The notes below the pieces were generated by a model. It ran no database searches. It had not been told where the DNA came from and saw nothing but the letters and a program-made list of their open reading frames with translations. Made by a program: the position numbers and the translations under genes. Positions 1 through 8,195 of a stretch of 64,000 bases of DNA are shown piece by piece. Each line of letters opens with the position of its first letter. Position 1 is the first letter of the stretch. This DNA comes from Halolamina pelagica (GTDB lineage Archaea; Halobacteriota; Halobacteria; Halobacteriales; Haloferacaceae), in contig NZ_LGUC01000001.1 of NCBI RefSeq assembly GCF_001307315.1, positions 186,001-250,000 of the forward strand. The letters run 5' to 3'.

Positions 1-62
1 GGCACCGCCTAACACACCCGTAGGCACCGCATTACTTTATCCCTATACTCGAAGGCATAGCC

Positions 63-191
63 ATGGCCACGGGTCCACCATCGAACGACGGCGTCGAGGA
101 ACAGCTGTTAGAAGCACTCGACGAAGCCGAGAACCAGGAAGTACGGTATCACATCCGCGAAACGTTGCAGCATCTCCACCTCGACGACTGA
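63..191 (+). CDS. small acidic conserved-type protein, 42 aa
   Basis: A short ORF opens with ATG at 63 and ends with TGA at 189-191. The product (starts MATGPPSNDG, ends LHLDD) is acidic and probably alpha-helical, with alternating Leu/Glu in its middle, the usual look of short haloarchaeal proteins. An A/T-rich TATA-like stretch (actttatcc) lies about 25 nt upstream, which fits a leaderless transcript. It precedes the Vms1-like gene on the same strand with a 40-base gap, so the two could be co-transcribed. I do not recognise a named family and give no function. Confidence 0.6.
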   Translation: MATGPPSNDGVEEQLLEALDEAENQEVRYHIRETLQHLHLDD

Positions 192-231
192 GCCCCGAAG
201 CTACAAACCCCTCCCCGCCCGCGGGTTCGGT

Positions 232-1131
232 ATGCTCGACCGCCTGCTGGGGCGTCGCCACCTGAAAGAGCGAATCGACGAACTCGAAGCGGAGTGTGAG
301 AGCCTACAGGCACAGGCCGAATCAGCAAAGGAGAGCCGTGCCGACGCCGTCAGCGCGCGGCAAGAAGCCGAACGTGAAGTCAACCGGCTCGAAGACCGGA
401 TCACCGAACTCGAAGACCGCCTCGAGCGCGCCGAAGGGGGCGCCGAGCCCGACCTCCCCTACCGGTACGAGGAACGCTGCCGCGGCGACCGCGTCGCCGC
501 CGTCGCCGACCGCCTGCGCAGCGTCGACGCCGGTCGGGAGGGTGCGCTGACGGCGTTCGTCGAGGGGGATGAACCCCCGGACCAAGTGCGTGAAACCCTC
601 GGCGATCGGGCGTCGCTTGTCTCCCGGGCGGCGCCCTGTCTCGTCTGTGCCGACGACGCCGGGCTCGTCGCCGCCGCGCTCTCGCTCCCGATCGAGCCCG
701 AGCCGTTCGTCGAGTGGGACGACAGCTTCCGCGTCGACCCCGCGTGGGTCCGGCCGACCGGGCGGCTCTGCTTCGCGCTCGTTCGCTCGGACACGTTCGC
801 CCTCGGGGTGTACGAGGACGGCGAGCGCGTCGAGTTCGTGGGGTTCGAGAGCGACGTGATGAACGAACACTCGAAAGGCGGGTTCTCGCAGGATCGCTTC
901 GAGCGCCGCCGCGACGCCCAGATCGACGAGCATCTGGAGAAAGCCGCCGAGTCGATCGAGCGCCACGCCGACGGCGCCGACCACGTGGTGATCGTCGGCG
1001 AGCGGAGCGTGCTCGGGGAGCTACGCGAACTCGCGGACACGACCGCCCGCGTCGACGCCACCGGCGACCCGGCGGACGCGCTCGACCACGCGTTCTCGGA
1101 CTTCTGGCGGGTGAACGTTCGGGGGCTGTAA
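232..1131 (+). CDS. Vms1/Ankzf1-like (baeRF/VLRF1) family protein
   Basis: This 299-residue protein begins with a coiled coil (about residues 5-72, heptads of Leu/Glu/Arg) followed by an alpha/beta domain. Around residues 215-225 it has an SKGGFSQDRFERRR-type segment. That resembles the catalytic loop of the Vms1/VLRF1 group, in which a Gln (here about Q220) replaces the GGQ glutamine of eRF1. In eukaryotes Vms1 releases nascent chains from stalled ribosomes by cleaving peptidyl-tRNA, and archaeal relatives are presumed to do something similar. Family membership rests on the loop and the layout; the ribosome-rescue role is inferred. The stop codon touches the right end of the TnpB element. 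Confidence 0.72.
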   Translation: MLDRLLGRRHLKERIDELEAECESLQAQAESAKESRADAVSARQEAEREVNRLEDRITELEDRLERAEGGAEPDLPYRYEERCRGDRVAAVADRLRSVDAGREGALTAFVEGDEPPDQVRETLGDRASLVSRAAPCLVCADDAGLVAAALSLPIEPEPFVEWDDSFRVDPAWVRPTGRLCFALVRSDTFALGVYEDGERVEFVGFESDVMNEHSKGGFSQDRFERRRDAQIDEHLEKAAESIERHADGADHVVIVGERSVLGELRELADTTARVDATGDPADALDHAFSDFWRVNVRGL

Positions 1132-1135
1132 ACTA

Positions 1136-1186
1136 CCCTACCCTACTTCGCTCACCCCATACGGGGTTCGCTCGTTGAGGGTAGGG
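1136..1186 (-). repeat. right-end nested hairpin of the TnpB element
   Basis: CCCTACCCT at 1136-1144 pairs with AGGGTAGGG at 1178-1186, and ACCCC at 1154-1158 pairs with GGGGT at 1163-1167 around a 4-nt loop. This lies just beyond the tnpB stop, where IS200/IS605 elements encode the 3' part of the omega/re RNA that guides TnpB. A guide RNA here is inferred from family knowledge; the fold itself is visible. Confidence 0.7.
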
Positions 1187-1208
1187 CTTTGATGTGGACT
1201 CCCGGCAA

Positions 1209-2447
1209 TCAGTCCCCGGCAATGGGCTGGTGACTCTTGCCGTTCAACGTCCCACCATTCACACGCACGTCTACTGGTGCGTCTCCGCTCCCCGACTTGG
1301 GCGAGGAACGGAGTCTGTGTTGTCGCTTTCGGGCATAGCGTATCCCGATATTCTTCGCTGCATTGTAGTCTGCGTTGGCCTCGTAGCCACACTTCTGGCA
1401 ATGGAAGTGTTCGCCGTTACGGTTCGACTCGTGCGTGAACCCACAGTCCGTTCGAGAACAGCGTTGGGACGTGTGGTTCGGCTCAACTTGCTTCACGGAG
1501 ACGCCCTGTTCGGGCGCTTTGTACTCCACATACTCGGCGAGGCGTCGGAACGCCCAGATGTGGTGCCACTTCGCCTGTGGAAGTTGCTCTCGGATGTTGG
1601 TCAAGTCCTCAAACACAATAACACCGCAATCGTGATCGACAGCTTCCGTGACGAGTTCGTTGGCGACGGTGTGGATGTACTGTTTCCGCCACGCTTCTTC
1701 CCGCTTTCCGAGGCGAAGCAGAGCGTCGTGCGCGGCTTGCGTCCCGCGCTGTTGCATCTCACCACGTCGCTTCTCGAATTCACGGCACCAGTGATCGTAT
1801 TCGTCGCCCTGCCAGAACGTGCCGGTCGAAGCTACTGCGAGGCTGTTGACGCCGAGGTCGATACCAAGAACTGTTTGGTGCTCGGTATCTTCCGAAACCT
1901 CGGACTCGTCGGTATCGTACTTTCGCGTCGTGATATGGAAGTAGAACTCGTCAGTCGCCTTGTCGTATTGGAGTGTGCTCGCCCGGAACTCGTAGTCCTC
2001 CGAGAGAACGTACTGTTCGTAGGGAGTCGGGCTATCCGCCGGAAGTTCAAAGGCGCACTCGACGCGCCCGTTGACAGTCGAGAGAGACACACGGTTGCGG
2101 TAGAACGTCGCGCTTCGCTTGTCGTAGACCATGCTCCACGACGTGAACTCCGGCTGGCTCACGCGTTTGCCTTGTTTCCACCGTTCGACGCATCCTTTCG
2201 TCGCTTGGACGGCACGACGGATAGCCTCTTGAACGAGGTTCGCAGTAAGATCAGTTTCCTCTCGCAGTTGTTCGTAGAGCGCGTCCCGTGCCGTCGAGTT
2301 CGCCGTAACGCAGTTGGCGTAGGAGTCGTCGTCCCAACAGAATTCAGCGGCACGATTCGCACAGTGAAGAAACTGTCGCGCGGATTCGTGGAGGTCGTCG
2401 TACCGCTCATCGGGAACAACAAGCTTGATCGGCGCAGTTCGACGCAC
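1209..2447 (-). CDS. tnpB: RNA-guided endonuclease TnpB family protein
   Basis: The 412-residue product has the full TnpB layout: an N-terminal OrfB helix-turn-helix region, a split RuvC nuclease and a C-terminal zinc ribbon. The RuvC residues are visible as D197 (GIDLGVN), E280 (VFEDL) and D360 (NADYNAAKNI). The zinc ligands are Cys330, Cys335, Cys350 and Cys353. All three acidic residues are present and no internal stop is seen, so the protein is likely active. TnpB proteins are RNA-guided DNA nucleases that help retain the transposon at the donor site. No TnpA partner is encoded here, so movement would need a transposase supplied in trans. The gene is antisense to its neighbours, as expected for an insertion. 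Confidence 0.92.
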   Translation of the reverse strand: MRRTAPIKLVVPDERYDDLHESARQFLHCANRAAEFCWDDDSYANCVTANSTARDALYEQLREETDLTANLVQEAIRRAVQATKGCVERWKQGKRVSQPEFTSWSMVYDKRSATFYRNRVSLSTVNGRVECAFELPADSPTPYEQYVLSEDYEFRASTLQYDKATDEFYFHITTRKYDTDESEVSEDTEHQTVLGIDLGVNSLAVASTGTFWQGDEYDHWCREFEKRRGEMQQRGTQAAHDALLRLGKREEAWRKQYIHTVANELVTEAVDHDCGVIVFEDLTNIREQLPQAKWHHIWAFRRLAEYVEYKAPEQGVSVKQVEPNHTSQRCSRTDCGFTHESNRNGEHFHCQKCGYEANADYNAAKNIGIRYARKRQHRLRSSPKSGSGDAPVDVRVNGGTLNGKSHQPIAGD

Positions 2448-2539
2448 CTCTATGTTTCAGATTACTATCTAACGGTACTTATCCGTTGGGGGTCAGGTAG
2501 CTACCGTCGTGCGGTTGCGTTGTGCGTTGTCGGTTTCCT

Positions 2540-2582
2540 CTCCGACCTACTCGCTCGCTATGCTCGCTCCTTGAGGTCGGAG
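2540..2582. repeat. left-end hairpin of the TnpB element
   Basis: CTCCGACCT at 2540-2548 is a perfect inverted repeat of AGGTCGGAG at 2574-2582, with a 25-nt loop that carries the tcgctc motif also present in the right-end hairpin. It lies about 90 nt upstream of the tnpB start codon. Confidence 0.65.
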
Positions 2583-2622
2583 GCTCCACCTCGAATTATG
2601 CTGAGTTACCGCGGGCCACCGA

Positions 2623-2628
2623 TTTATA
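2623..2628 (+). promoter_or_regulatory. TATA box of the dgcN-dgcA operon
   Basis: TTTATA is centred about 28 nt upstream of the dgcN ATG at 2653. That spacing puts the transcription start at or next to the start codon, so the mRNA is probably leaderless. The box lies outside the TnpB element, so the insertion has left this promoter intact. Confidence 0.55.
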
Positions 2629-2652
2629 CCCTCCCTCCTCTATCCCCTCACC

Positions 2653-3690
2653 ATGCCCGACCAGCGACGACTCGCGATCCTCGCCCACGAGAAGTTCCCC
2701 GACCGCGCGAAAACCGCACTCGGGGTGATGCGCTACAGCGACGACGACACCGTCGCCGTCATCGACCGCGACACCGCCGGCAGCCGGGTCCACGACCACA
2801 CCGACACCGTCCCGGACGCTCCCATCGTCGGCGCCTTCGACGAGATCGACGACGAGGTCGACGCACTACTCATCGGCATCGCGCCCATCGGCGGCGGCTT
2901 CGACGAGTCCTGGCGCCCGGACGTGACCGCCGCACTGGAAGCCGGCGTCGACGTGGTCGCCGGCCTCCACTACTTCCTGAAGGAGGACGAGGAGTTCGCG
3001 ACGCTCGCGGCCGAACACGGCGCCGAGCTCCACGACGTGCGCGAGCCCCACCCCGGGATCGGCGTCGCCGAGGGGAAGGCCGACGAGATCGACGCCGAGG
3101 TCGTCCTCACGGTCGGCACCGACTGCTCGGTCGGGAAGATGACCGCCACCTGCGAACTCGTCGACGCCGCCCGGGACGCCGGCATCGACGCCGGCTTCAT
3201 CCCGACGGGCCAGACCGGCATCATGATCGCCGGCTGGGGCAACCCCGTCGACCGCGTCGTCTCCGACTTCACCGCCGGGGCCGTCGAGGAGATGCTGCTC
3301 GAGAAGGGCGACGAGCACGACGTGCTGTTCGTCGAGGGCCAGGGGAGCATCGTCCACCCCGCCTACTCCGCGGTGACCTGTGGCATCCTCCACGGCTCGA
3401 TGGCGGACAAACTGGTGCTCTGTCACGAAGCCGGCCGCGAGGTCGTCCACGGCTACGAGGACACCGAGCTCCCGGCGATCCCGGAGTACGTCGACCTGTA
3501 CGAGTCGCTCGCGGCGCCGGTCCACGAGACCGAAATCGTCGCTGGCGCACTGAACACGAAGGACGTCGACGGCGACGAGGCGGCCCGGGAGGCCGTCGAG
3601 TCGTTCGCCGCCGAGATCGACGGCGTCGCGACTGATCCGGTCCGGTTCGACGCCGCGGAGATCGTCGACGAGATCGTGGGGGAGCGATGA
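2653..3690 (+). CDS. dgcN: DUF1611 protein, probable D-glutamate N-acetyltransferase DgcN
   Basis: The 345-residue protein has a Rossmann-like N-terminal half and a P-loop-like GTDCSVGKMT at residues 155-164, characteristic of the DUF1611 family. In marine bacteria DgcN N-acetylates D-glutamate, and its partner DgcA epimerises the product to N-acetyl-L-glutamate. Here the stop codon overlaps the start of an enolase-superfamily epimerase gene (ATGA, 3687-3690), so the same pair is translationally coupled. The ATG at 2653 fits the TATA box spacing. Family assignment is firm; the D-glutamate substrate is inferred from the pair. A role in converting other N-acylated amino acids or dipeptides is possible. 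Confidence 0.82.
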   Translation: MPDQRRLAILAHEKFPDRAKTALGVMRYSDDDTVAVIDRDTAGSRVHDHTDTVPDAPIVGAFDEIDDEVDALLIGIAPIGGGFDESWRPDVTAALEAGVDVVAGLHYFLKEDEEFATLAAEHGAELHDVREPHPGIGVAEGKADEIDAEVVLTVGTDCSVGKMTATCELVDAARDAGIDAGFIPTGQTGIMIAGWGNPVDRVVSDFTAGAVEEMLLEKGDEHDVLFVEGQGSIVHPAYSAVTCGILHGSMADKLVLCHEAGREVVHGYEDTELPAIPEYVDLYESLAAPVHETEIVAGALNTKDVDGDEAAREAVESFAAEIDGVATDPVRFDAAEIVDEIVGER

Positions 3691-4727
3691 GCCTCGACAC
3701 CGAGTTCGAGCGCGTCTCGCTCCCGCTGGCCAACGCGTTCACCATCGCCCGCGGCACCCAGGAGACCGCCGAGAACGTGATCGTGAAGATCACCGACGAG
3801 GGCGGGATGACCGGGATCGGCGGCGCCGCCCCCTCCGCGCACTACGGCGAGACGGCGGACACGGTCGAGGCGGTGCTGCCGGAGCTACTCGACGTGGTCG
3901 AGGCGGTGGGTGACCCCCACGCGCTGACGACGATCGAGGAGCGCATGCGCCACACCGTCGAACGAAACCCCGCGGCGCGGTGTGCGGTCTCGATCGCGCT
4001 GCACGACCTCGCGGCCAAGCGGACGGGGCTGCCGCTGTACCGGATGTGGGGGCTCGACCCCGCGGAGACGCCGACGAGTTCGTTCACCATCGGCCTCGAC
4101 ACGACCGAGAAGATCCGCGAGAAAACGGCCGACGCCGTCGACGCGGGCTACTCCACGCTGAAAGTCAAGCTCGGAACCGACCGCGACCGGGAGATCATCG
4201 AGGCGATCCGCGAGGAGGCGCCCAACGCGACGCTGCGCGTCGACGCCAACGAGGCGTGGACGCCCCGCGAGACCGTCCGGAACTCCCGCTGGCTCGCCGA
4301 TCACGACGTGGAGTTCATCGAACAGCCCGTTTCCGCGGCGGACCCGGCGGGGCTCAAGTTCGCCTACGAGCGCAGCGAACTCCCCATCGCCGCCGACGAG
4401 TCCTGCATCACGCTGTCGGACATCCCCGAAATCGCCGACAAGTGCGACATCGCGAACCTGAAGCTGATGAAGTGTGGCGGCCTGCTGGAGGCCAAACGGA
4501 TGGTTCACGCCGCCCGCGCCGAGGGGCTCGAGGTGATGCTCGGCTGCATGATCGAGAGCAACGCCAGCATCGCCGCGGGCGTCCACCTCGGCCCGCTGCT
4601 GGACTACGCGGACCTCGACGGCTCGCTGCTGCTCGAGTCCGACCCCTACGAGGGTGTTCCCCTCTCCGAGGGGGAGATGCAGCTGACGACGCGAGAACTA
4701 CCGGGTACCGGCGTGCGGCCGGAGTAG
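3687..4727 (+). CDS. dgcA: enolase-superfamily epimerase, probable N-acetyl-D-glutamate racemase DgcA
   Basis: This 346-residue protein belongs to the muconate-lactonising/dipeptide-epimerase subgroup. It shows the KVK catalytic motif (K159, K161), metal ligands in DAN (D186), EQP (E212) and DES (D237), and the C-terminal KLMKCGG lysine segment (K259, K262). Members of this subgroup invert the alpha carbon of amino-acid derivatives using a lysine pair and Mg2+. The gene overlaps dgcN by four bases, so it most likely takes the DgcN product and makes N-acetyl-L-glutamate. A dipeptide (L-Ala-D/L-Glu) epimerase role is the main alternative. Confidence 0.83.
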   Translation: MSLDTEFERVSLPLANAFTIARGTQETAENVIVKITDEGGMTGIGGAAPSAHYGETADTVEAVLPELLDVVEAVGDPHALTTIEERMRHTVERNPAARCAVSIALHDLAAKRTGLPLYRMWGLDPAETPTSSFTIGLDTTEKIREKTADAVDAGYSTLKVKLGTDRDREIIEAIREEAPNATLRVDANEAWTPRETVRNSRWLADHDVEFIEQPVSAADPAGLKFAYERSELPIAADESCITLSDIPEIADKCDIANLKLMKCGGLLEAKRMVHAARAEGLEVMLGCMIESNASIAAGVHLGPLLDYADLDGSLLLESDPYEGVPLSEGEMQLTTRELPGTGVRPE

Positions 4728-4728
4728 C

Positions 4729-5766
4729 TCACTCCTCGGTCGTCTCCCGGTCGGTCTCCCGGAGGATGAACGGGCCGATCGAGAGCGTCCGCTTGGTGAC
4801 GGTGACGATCCGGAGGATGTACGAGAGCAGCACTGCGAAAGGCAGCAGCGAAACCGCCACCACGCCCGCGATCAGCAGTAGCGAGACGGGGAGACCGAAC
4901 ACGTACGAGACGGCCGCGTCGATATCGAAGAACAGCAGCGCCCACGTCGACGCCAGCAACGAGGGGATCGACACCCAGAAGATCGACCGCGAGAGGTCGA
5001 TCAGCTCCCACTGGAAGTAGAGCGTCTTGAAGTGCTCGCGGGCGGGACCGAACAGTTCGAGGACGGCCGCCAGCGCCTCGAGCTGATCGATCGCCTCCTC
5101 GCTCAGCGCCTCGGCGTGCGCGGCGCGCAGCCGCCGGGCGGTGTAGAGCTTCCAGGAGTAGTTGAAGTCGAGCGCCGAACGGATCACGTCGAACTCGCCG
5201 AACCGGGCGCCGTCGAGCCCGTCCCGGACCCGCTGGCTGTTCTCCCGGATCCCGTCGACGTACTCCCGGATCCGCGCCGTCAGCTCGTCGTCGAGGCCGG
5301 TCGCCGAGCGCTCCAGGCCGTCGGCGCGGCGTTCGGTCGATCGGACGAGCGCCCGGAGGAACGCCGACGGCTCGGTCGGGCTGACCGGTTCGTCGATCAC
5401 GTCGCTCACGTCGTCGCGGAACGTCGTCGCCGCCTCCATGCGCTCCCGTTGGTCGCCGACGGCGCCCTGCTCCTGGGAGAGCACGAGCTGGGAGAGCGTC
5501 AACACGAGCGTCACCCCGGTCACCGTCGAGCCCACGAGCGCCTGCGCGAGCGTGTCGACCGAGTCGCTCGCGGTAACCAGTTGGTGGGCGGGCGTCGGAT
5601 GGGCGACGCCGGCGACGACGATACCTAAAAAGAGGGTGGCGACGATCCCCAGCGCGACCAGCCGGCGGTCCGCGCCCAGCAGCAGCCAGAGCTTCGTCGT
5701 GCTTACGTCGGCCCGCTCGCGCATCGTGTCGCTGGGCTGTCCCGGGGAGTCGTCGCCGTCACTCAC
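4729..5766 (-). CDS. haloarchaeal multi-spanning membrane protein of unknown function
   Basis: The 345-residue product starts with GTG. It has a short cytoplasmic N-terminus, a hydrophobic segment at about residues 36-54, a second at about 88-110, a long charged helical middle rich in Arg/Glu (about 115-250), and two membrane segments near residues 262-320. The pattern resembles bestrophin-like or DUF2254-like membrane proteins, but no diagnostic motif is visible and I assign no function. It converges on dgcA with a one-base gap, and the pspA-like gene lies upstream on the same strand, with about 50 bases between that gene's stop and this start. Confidence 0.7.
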   Translation of the reverse strand: MSDGDDSPGQPSDTMRERADVSTTKLWLLLGADRRLVALGIVATLFLGIVVAGVAHPTPAHQLVTASDSVDTLAQALVGSTVTGVTLVLTLSQLVLSQEQGAVGDQRERMEAATTFRDDVSDVIDEPVSPTEPSAFLRALVRSTERRADGLERSATGLDDELTARIREYVDGIRENSQRVRDGLDGARFGEFDVIRSALDFNYSWKLYTARRLRAAHAEALSEEAIDQLEALAAVLELFGPAREHFKTLYFQWELIDLSRSIFWVSIPSLLASTWALLFFDIDAAVSYVFGLPVSLLLIAGVVAVSLLPFAVLLSYILRIVTVTKRTLSIGPFILRETDRETTEE

Positions 5767-5815
5767 GGTCAGTCACCACCGAAAACGGTCGCGGCCGGCG
5801 TGGCGACGGGGAGCG

Positions 5816-6643
5816 TCACTCCTCGTCCCGCAGCTCCTCGAGTTCGCTCTCGATCTCGGGGTCGGCCTCGGCGTCGGTGTCCGCGTCGGCGTCCGCGGAT
5901 TCGGTCGTCGACTCGGCCGACTCCTCGGCGCCGTTGGCTTCGGCACCCTCGCCGAGTTCGCTCTTCAGCGTCGCGAGTTCGGACTCGACCTCGCCGTCGG
6001 TCCGCCCCTGTTCGAGTTCGCGGTCGATGCGGTCCTCGTCGGAGAGGGCGTTCTCGAAGGCGCCGGTGTCCTGCAGTTCGTCCATCGCCTCCGCGCGGGC
6101 CTCCATCTCCTCGGTCCGCTCCTCGGAGCGCTCGATCGCCCGGGTCACGTCGGCCATCTCGTCGCCGGCGCCGGTCATCGCCTCGGAGACGCGGGTCTCG
6201 GCTTCGGCGGCGTCGTGGCGCGCTTTCAGCGTCTCCTTCCGGGTGCGGAACTCCTCGATCTGGCTCTGGAGCTCGTCTTTCTTCTCGACGAGGCGGTCCT
6301 GTGACTGCTGGAGATCAGCGATCTGGGCCTCCAGATCCTCGATCTCGTTCATCTTCGACTTCTTCTTCTCTAAGGCCTCGCGGGCGAGGTCGTCGCGGTC
6401 CTGGCGCACCGCTTCGCGGGCCTGTTCGTTGTGCTTCTCGACGTTCTCCTCCAGCCGGCGCTTCTGAATCTCCAGCCGTTTCTTCTGGGTCGTGAGGTCG
6501 GCGATACCCTGTTTGACCTCCTGGAGCTGATCGCGCATCTGCTCGTAGGAGTAGTCGAGGGTCTCGTTCGGGTCCTCGGCGCGGTTGAGCACCGAGTTCA
6601 GCTTCGACCGCACGATGTAGGAGGCACGCGAGAGGATTCCCAT
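5816..6643 (-). CDS. PspA/IM30 family protein
   Basis: The protein begins MGILSRASYIVRSKLN, the amphipathic N-terminal helix typical of PspA/Vipp1. It continues as a long antiparallel coiled coil (about residues 25-190) of Lys/Glu/Arg heptads. A low-complexity Asp/Glu/Ala tail follows (about 215-275). PspA/IM30 proteins are ESCRT-III-like and bind stressed membranes. The start at 6643 was chosen because it gives this amphipathic helix directly; longer in-frame extensions add Arg-rich, non-haloarchaeal sequence. The acidic tail is longer than in bacterial PspA and is usual for halophiles. Confidence 0.88.
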   Translation of the reverse strand: MGILSRASYIVRSKLNSVLNRAEDPNETLDYSYEQMRDQLQEVKQGIADLTTQKKRLEIQKRRLEENVEKHNEQAREAVRQDRDDLAREALEKKKSKMNEIEDLEAQIADLQQSQDRLVEKKDELQSQIEEFRTRKETLKARHDAAEAETRVSEAMTGAGDEMADVTRAIERSEERTEEMEARAEAMDELQDTGAFENALSDEDRIDRELEQGRTDGEVESELATLKSELGEGAEANGAEESAESTTESADADADTDAEADPEIESELEELRDEE

Positions 6644-6739
6644 AGCCGGGTATGGGGCCGTCAGCGCCTTAAAACCTCCCGCGAGTGACCAGTCACGACG
6701 AGCCGAAGGCGCTTTGGAGTGGCTCTCCCACCCGGAGGT

Positions 6740-7369
6740 ATGAGCGACAGCGAACCGGTCGTCGTCCCGAGCGCGCGGGACGTGCGCGCGACCCTCGACA
6801 CGGCAGCCACACCAGCCGACGCCTGCGTCGTCGCCTGTCCGCCCCACCCCCAGCACCGCGGCCACCGCGGCGACGGGCGACTCGTCGCGATCAGCGACCG
6901 CCTGACAGCGGGCGGCGTCGACTGCCTGCGCTTCGACTACGGCGACTGGGACGAGGGGTACGGCGAACTCGGCGACACCTACGCCGCGATCGAGTGGGCG
7001 AGCGAGCGCTACGAGACGGTCGGCCTCACGGGGTTCAGCTTCGGCGGCTGTCTCTCGCTGCTCGCGGCGGGCGGGACCGCCGTCGACGGCAGCGCGGCCG
7101 CGACGCCGGACCTCGCCGCCGTCGCCGCGCTCGCGCCGCCGAGTCGCCTGAACGACGACCTGCACGCGCTGCCGGCGATGGGACGCATCGACGCCCCCGC
7201 GACGGTCGTCTACGCCGAGCACGACGACATCGCCGACTGGGCGCCAGTCGTCGAACGGGCGACCGAACTCGGCTGGGAAACGACGGCGCTCTCGGCGGGG
7301 CACCTCTTCGTCGGCCGGATCGAGGAGGCCGGCGACGCTGTCGGCGGGTTCCTCCTCGATTCGCTCTGA
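6740..7369 (+). CDS. alpha/beta hydrolase (serine hydrolase fold)
   Basis: The 209-residue protein carries the nucleophile elbow GFSFGG (Ser about 100), a preceding RFDYGDWDEG segment typical of dienelactone-hydrolase-like folds, an acidic residue after VVYAEHDD, and a C-terminal histidine in AGHLF. This is a complete Ser-Asp-His set. A GGAGGT sequence sits directly against the ATG at 6740, too close to work as a normal ribosome site, so it does not decide the start. It is divergent from the pspA-like gene. The substrate cannot be read from the sequence. Confidence 0.8.
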   Translation: MSDSEPVVVPSARDVRATLDTAATPADACVVACPPHPQHRGHRGDGRLVAISDRLTAGGVDCLRFDYGDWDEGYGELGDTYAAIEWASERYETVGLTGFSFGGCLSLLAAGGTAVDGSAAATPDLAAVAALAPPSRLNDDLHALPAMGRIDAPATVVYAEHDDIADWAPVVERATELGWETTALSAGHLFVGRIEEAGDAVGGFLLDSL

Positions 7370-7370
7370 G

Positions 7371-7796
7371 CTACGCCGACCCCTCGCGGTAGCCGGCGAC
7401 GACGTAGCTCCCGGTGAGAATCAGGGCCATCACGAGCACGAACGCCCAGAACCCGACCATGAGGCCGTCGGCGATCAGCGCGCCGGTCGACGCCCGCTCG
7501 ACCGGCTCCCACACGACGATCGCGACTGCCGTGAGCGTGCCGGCGACGAACGGCGCGAGGAATCGAGGGTTCCACAGCGAGCCGTCAGTCTCCCCGTAGC
7601 TGTTCACGTAGTTCCGGAACGTGGCGACGAACACGTAGACGGCGAACGCCCAGAGCAGCCCGGTGAGGGCGGCCGTGAGCACGTCGACGACGGCGATTCC
7701 CGCGACGTTACCGCCCACCAGCGAGCCGGCAGTGCCGACGAGAAACGCCGCGACGAGGAGGGCGTGCCACGGTTCGACGCGATCGAGGCGGGGCAT
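7371..7796 (-). CDS. four-helix integral membrane protein, unknown
   Basis: The 141-residue product starts MPRLDRVEP and has four strongly hydrophobic segments (about residues 12-32, 38-60, 80-102 and 112-134) joined by short loops, the second carrying FRNYVNSYGE. It converges on the hydrolase with only one base between stops. The start at 7796 is the ATG immediately before the first membrane helix; the longer reading adds basic sequence from the TFS gene region. No family is recognised. Confidence 0.65.
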   Translation of the reverse strand: MPRLDRVEPWHALLVAAFLVGTAGSLVGGNVAGIAVVDVLTAALTGLLWAFAVYVFVATFRNYVNSYGETDGSLWNPRFLAPFVAGTLTAVAIVVWEPVERASTGALIADGLMVGFWAFVLVMALILTGSYVVAGYREGSA

Positions 7797-7837
7797 AGCC
7801 TGATCCCCGGCCGGACGGGAGAAAAGCGTGCTGGGGC

Positions 7838-8161
7838 TCAGTTGTACTCCCGCCAGGTGTTGTCGCACTCTTTGCATCGCAGGAACCGGGTCGGCGGCTC
7901 GTCGGCGGAGGCCGTCTGTTTGATGTCGTACCACGCTTCGCCGTGCCCGCAGGCCTCACACGTCACGTCTGAGGCCGTGGGTTTGCCCTCGTACTCGGCG
8001 TCCTCGTCGGCCTCGATCAGGTCGCCGTGGGTCTGCTCCTTCGTGGAGACGAACGCCTCCTCGGCCGCCGCGTCGCGGGGCTGGCTGGCGTCGCACTCGG
8101 TGCAGACCATCCGGTCGCCCTCCGCGACCATCATCGAGCCGCAGTCGTCGCAGAACTGCAT
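7838..8161 (-). CDS. tfs: transcription factor S (TFIIS/RPA12-like RNA polymerase cleavage factor)
   Basis: The 107-residue protein has two zinc ribbons: CDDC...CTEC at the N-terminus and CEAC...CKEC at the C-terminus. Between the C-terminal cysteine pairs is QTASADEP, matching the TFIIS QxRSADEP signature. Its Asp-Glu pair reaches the polymerase active site and stimulates transcript cleavage. Length and architecture are those of archaeal TFS. The Arg of the usual signature is Ala here; whether this weakens cleavage is unknown. The ATG at 8161 gives the canonical MQFCDDCGSMM start. Confidence 0.93.
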   Translation of the reverse strand: MQFCDDCGSMMVAEGDRMVCTECDASQPRDAAAEEAFVSTKEQTHGDLIEADEDAEYEGKPTASDVTCEACGHGEAWYDIKQTASADEPPTRFLRCKECDNTWREYN

Positions 8162-8195
8162 ACCGAAACTCGGGGAGCCGCGCGGGAAAGTCTGT

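Larger units (their letters stand above)
1134..2600 (-). mobile_element. solo-TnpB (IS1341-type, IS200/IS605 family) element
   Basis: A tnpB gene without a Y1 transposase gene sits between the Vms1-like gene, whose stop is at 1131, and dgcN, whose promoter starts near 2620. Each end has a subterminal hairpin. The right end has a 9-bp stem (1136-1144 with 1178-1186) enclosing a second 5-bp stem (1154-1158 with 1163-1167). The left end has a perfect 9-bp stem (2540-2548 with 2574-2582). Both hairpins share a similar core, tcgctc followed by ttgagg on the plus strand. IS200/IS605 transposases recognise such subterminal hairpins. Exact boundaries are approximate because these elements make no target duplication. 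Confidence 0.78.
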
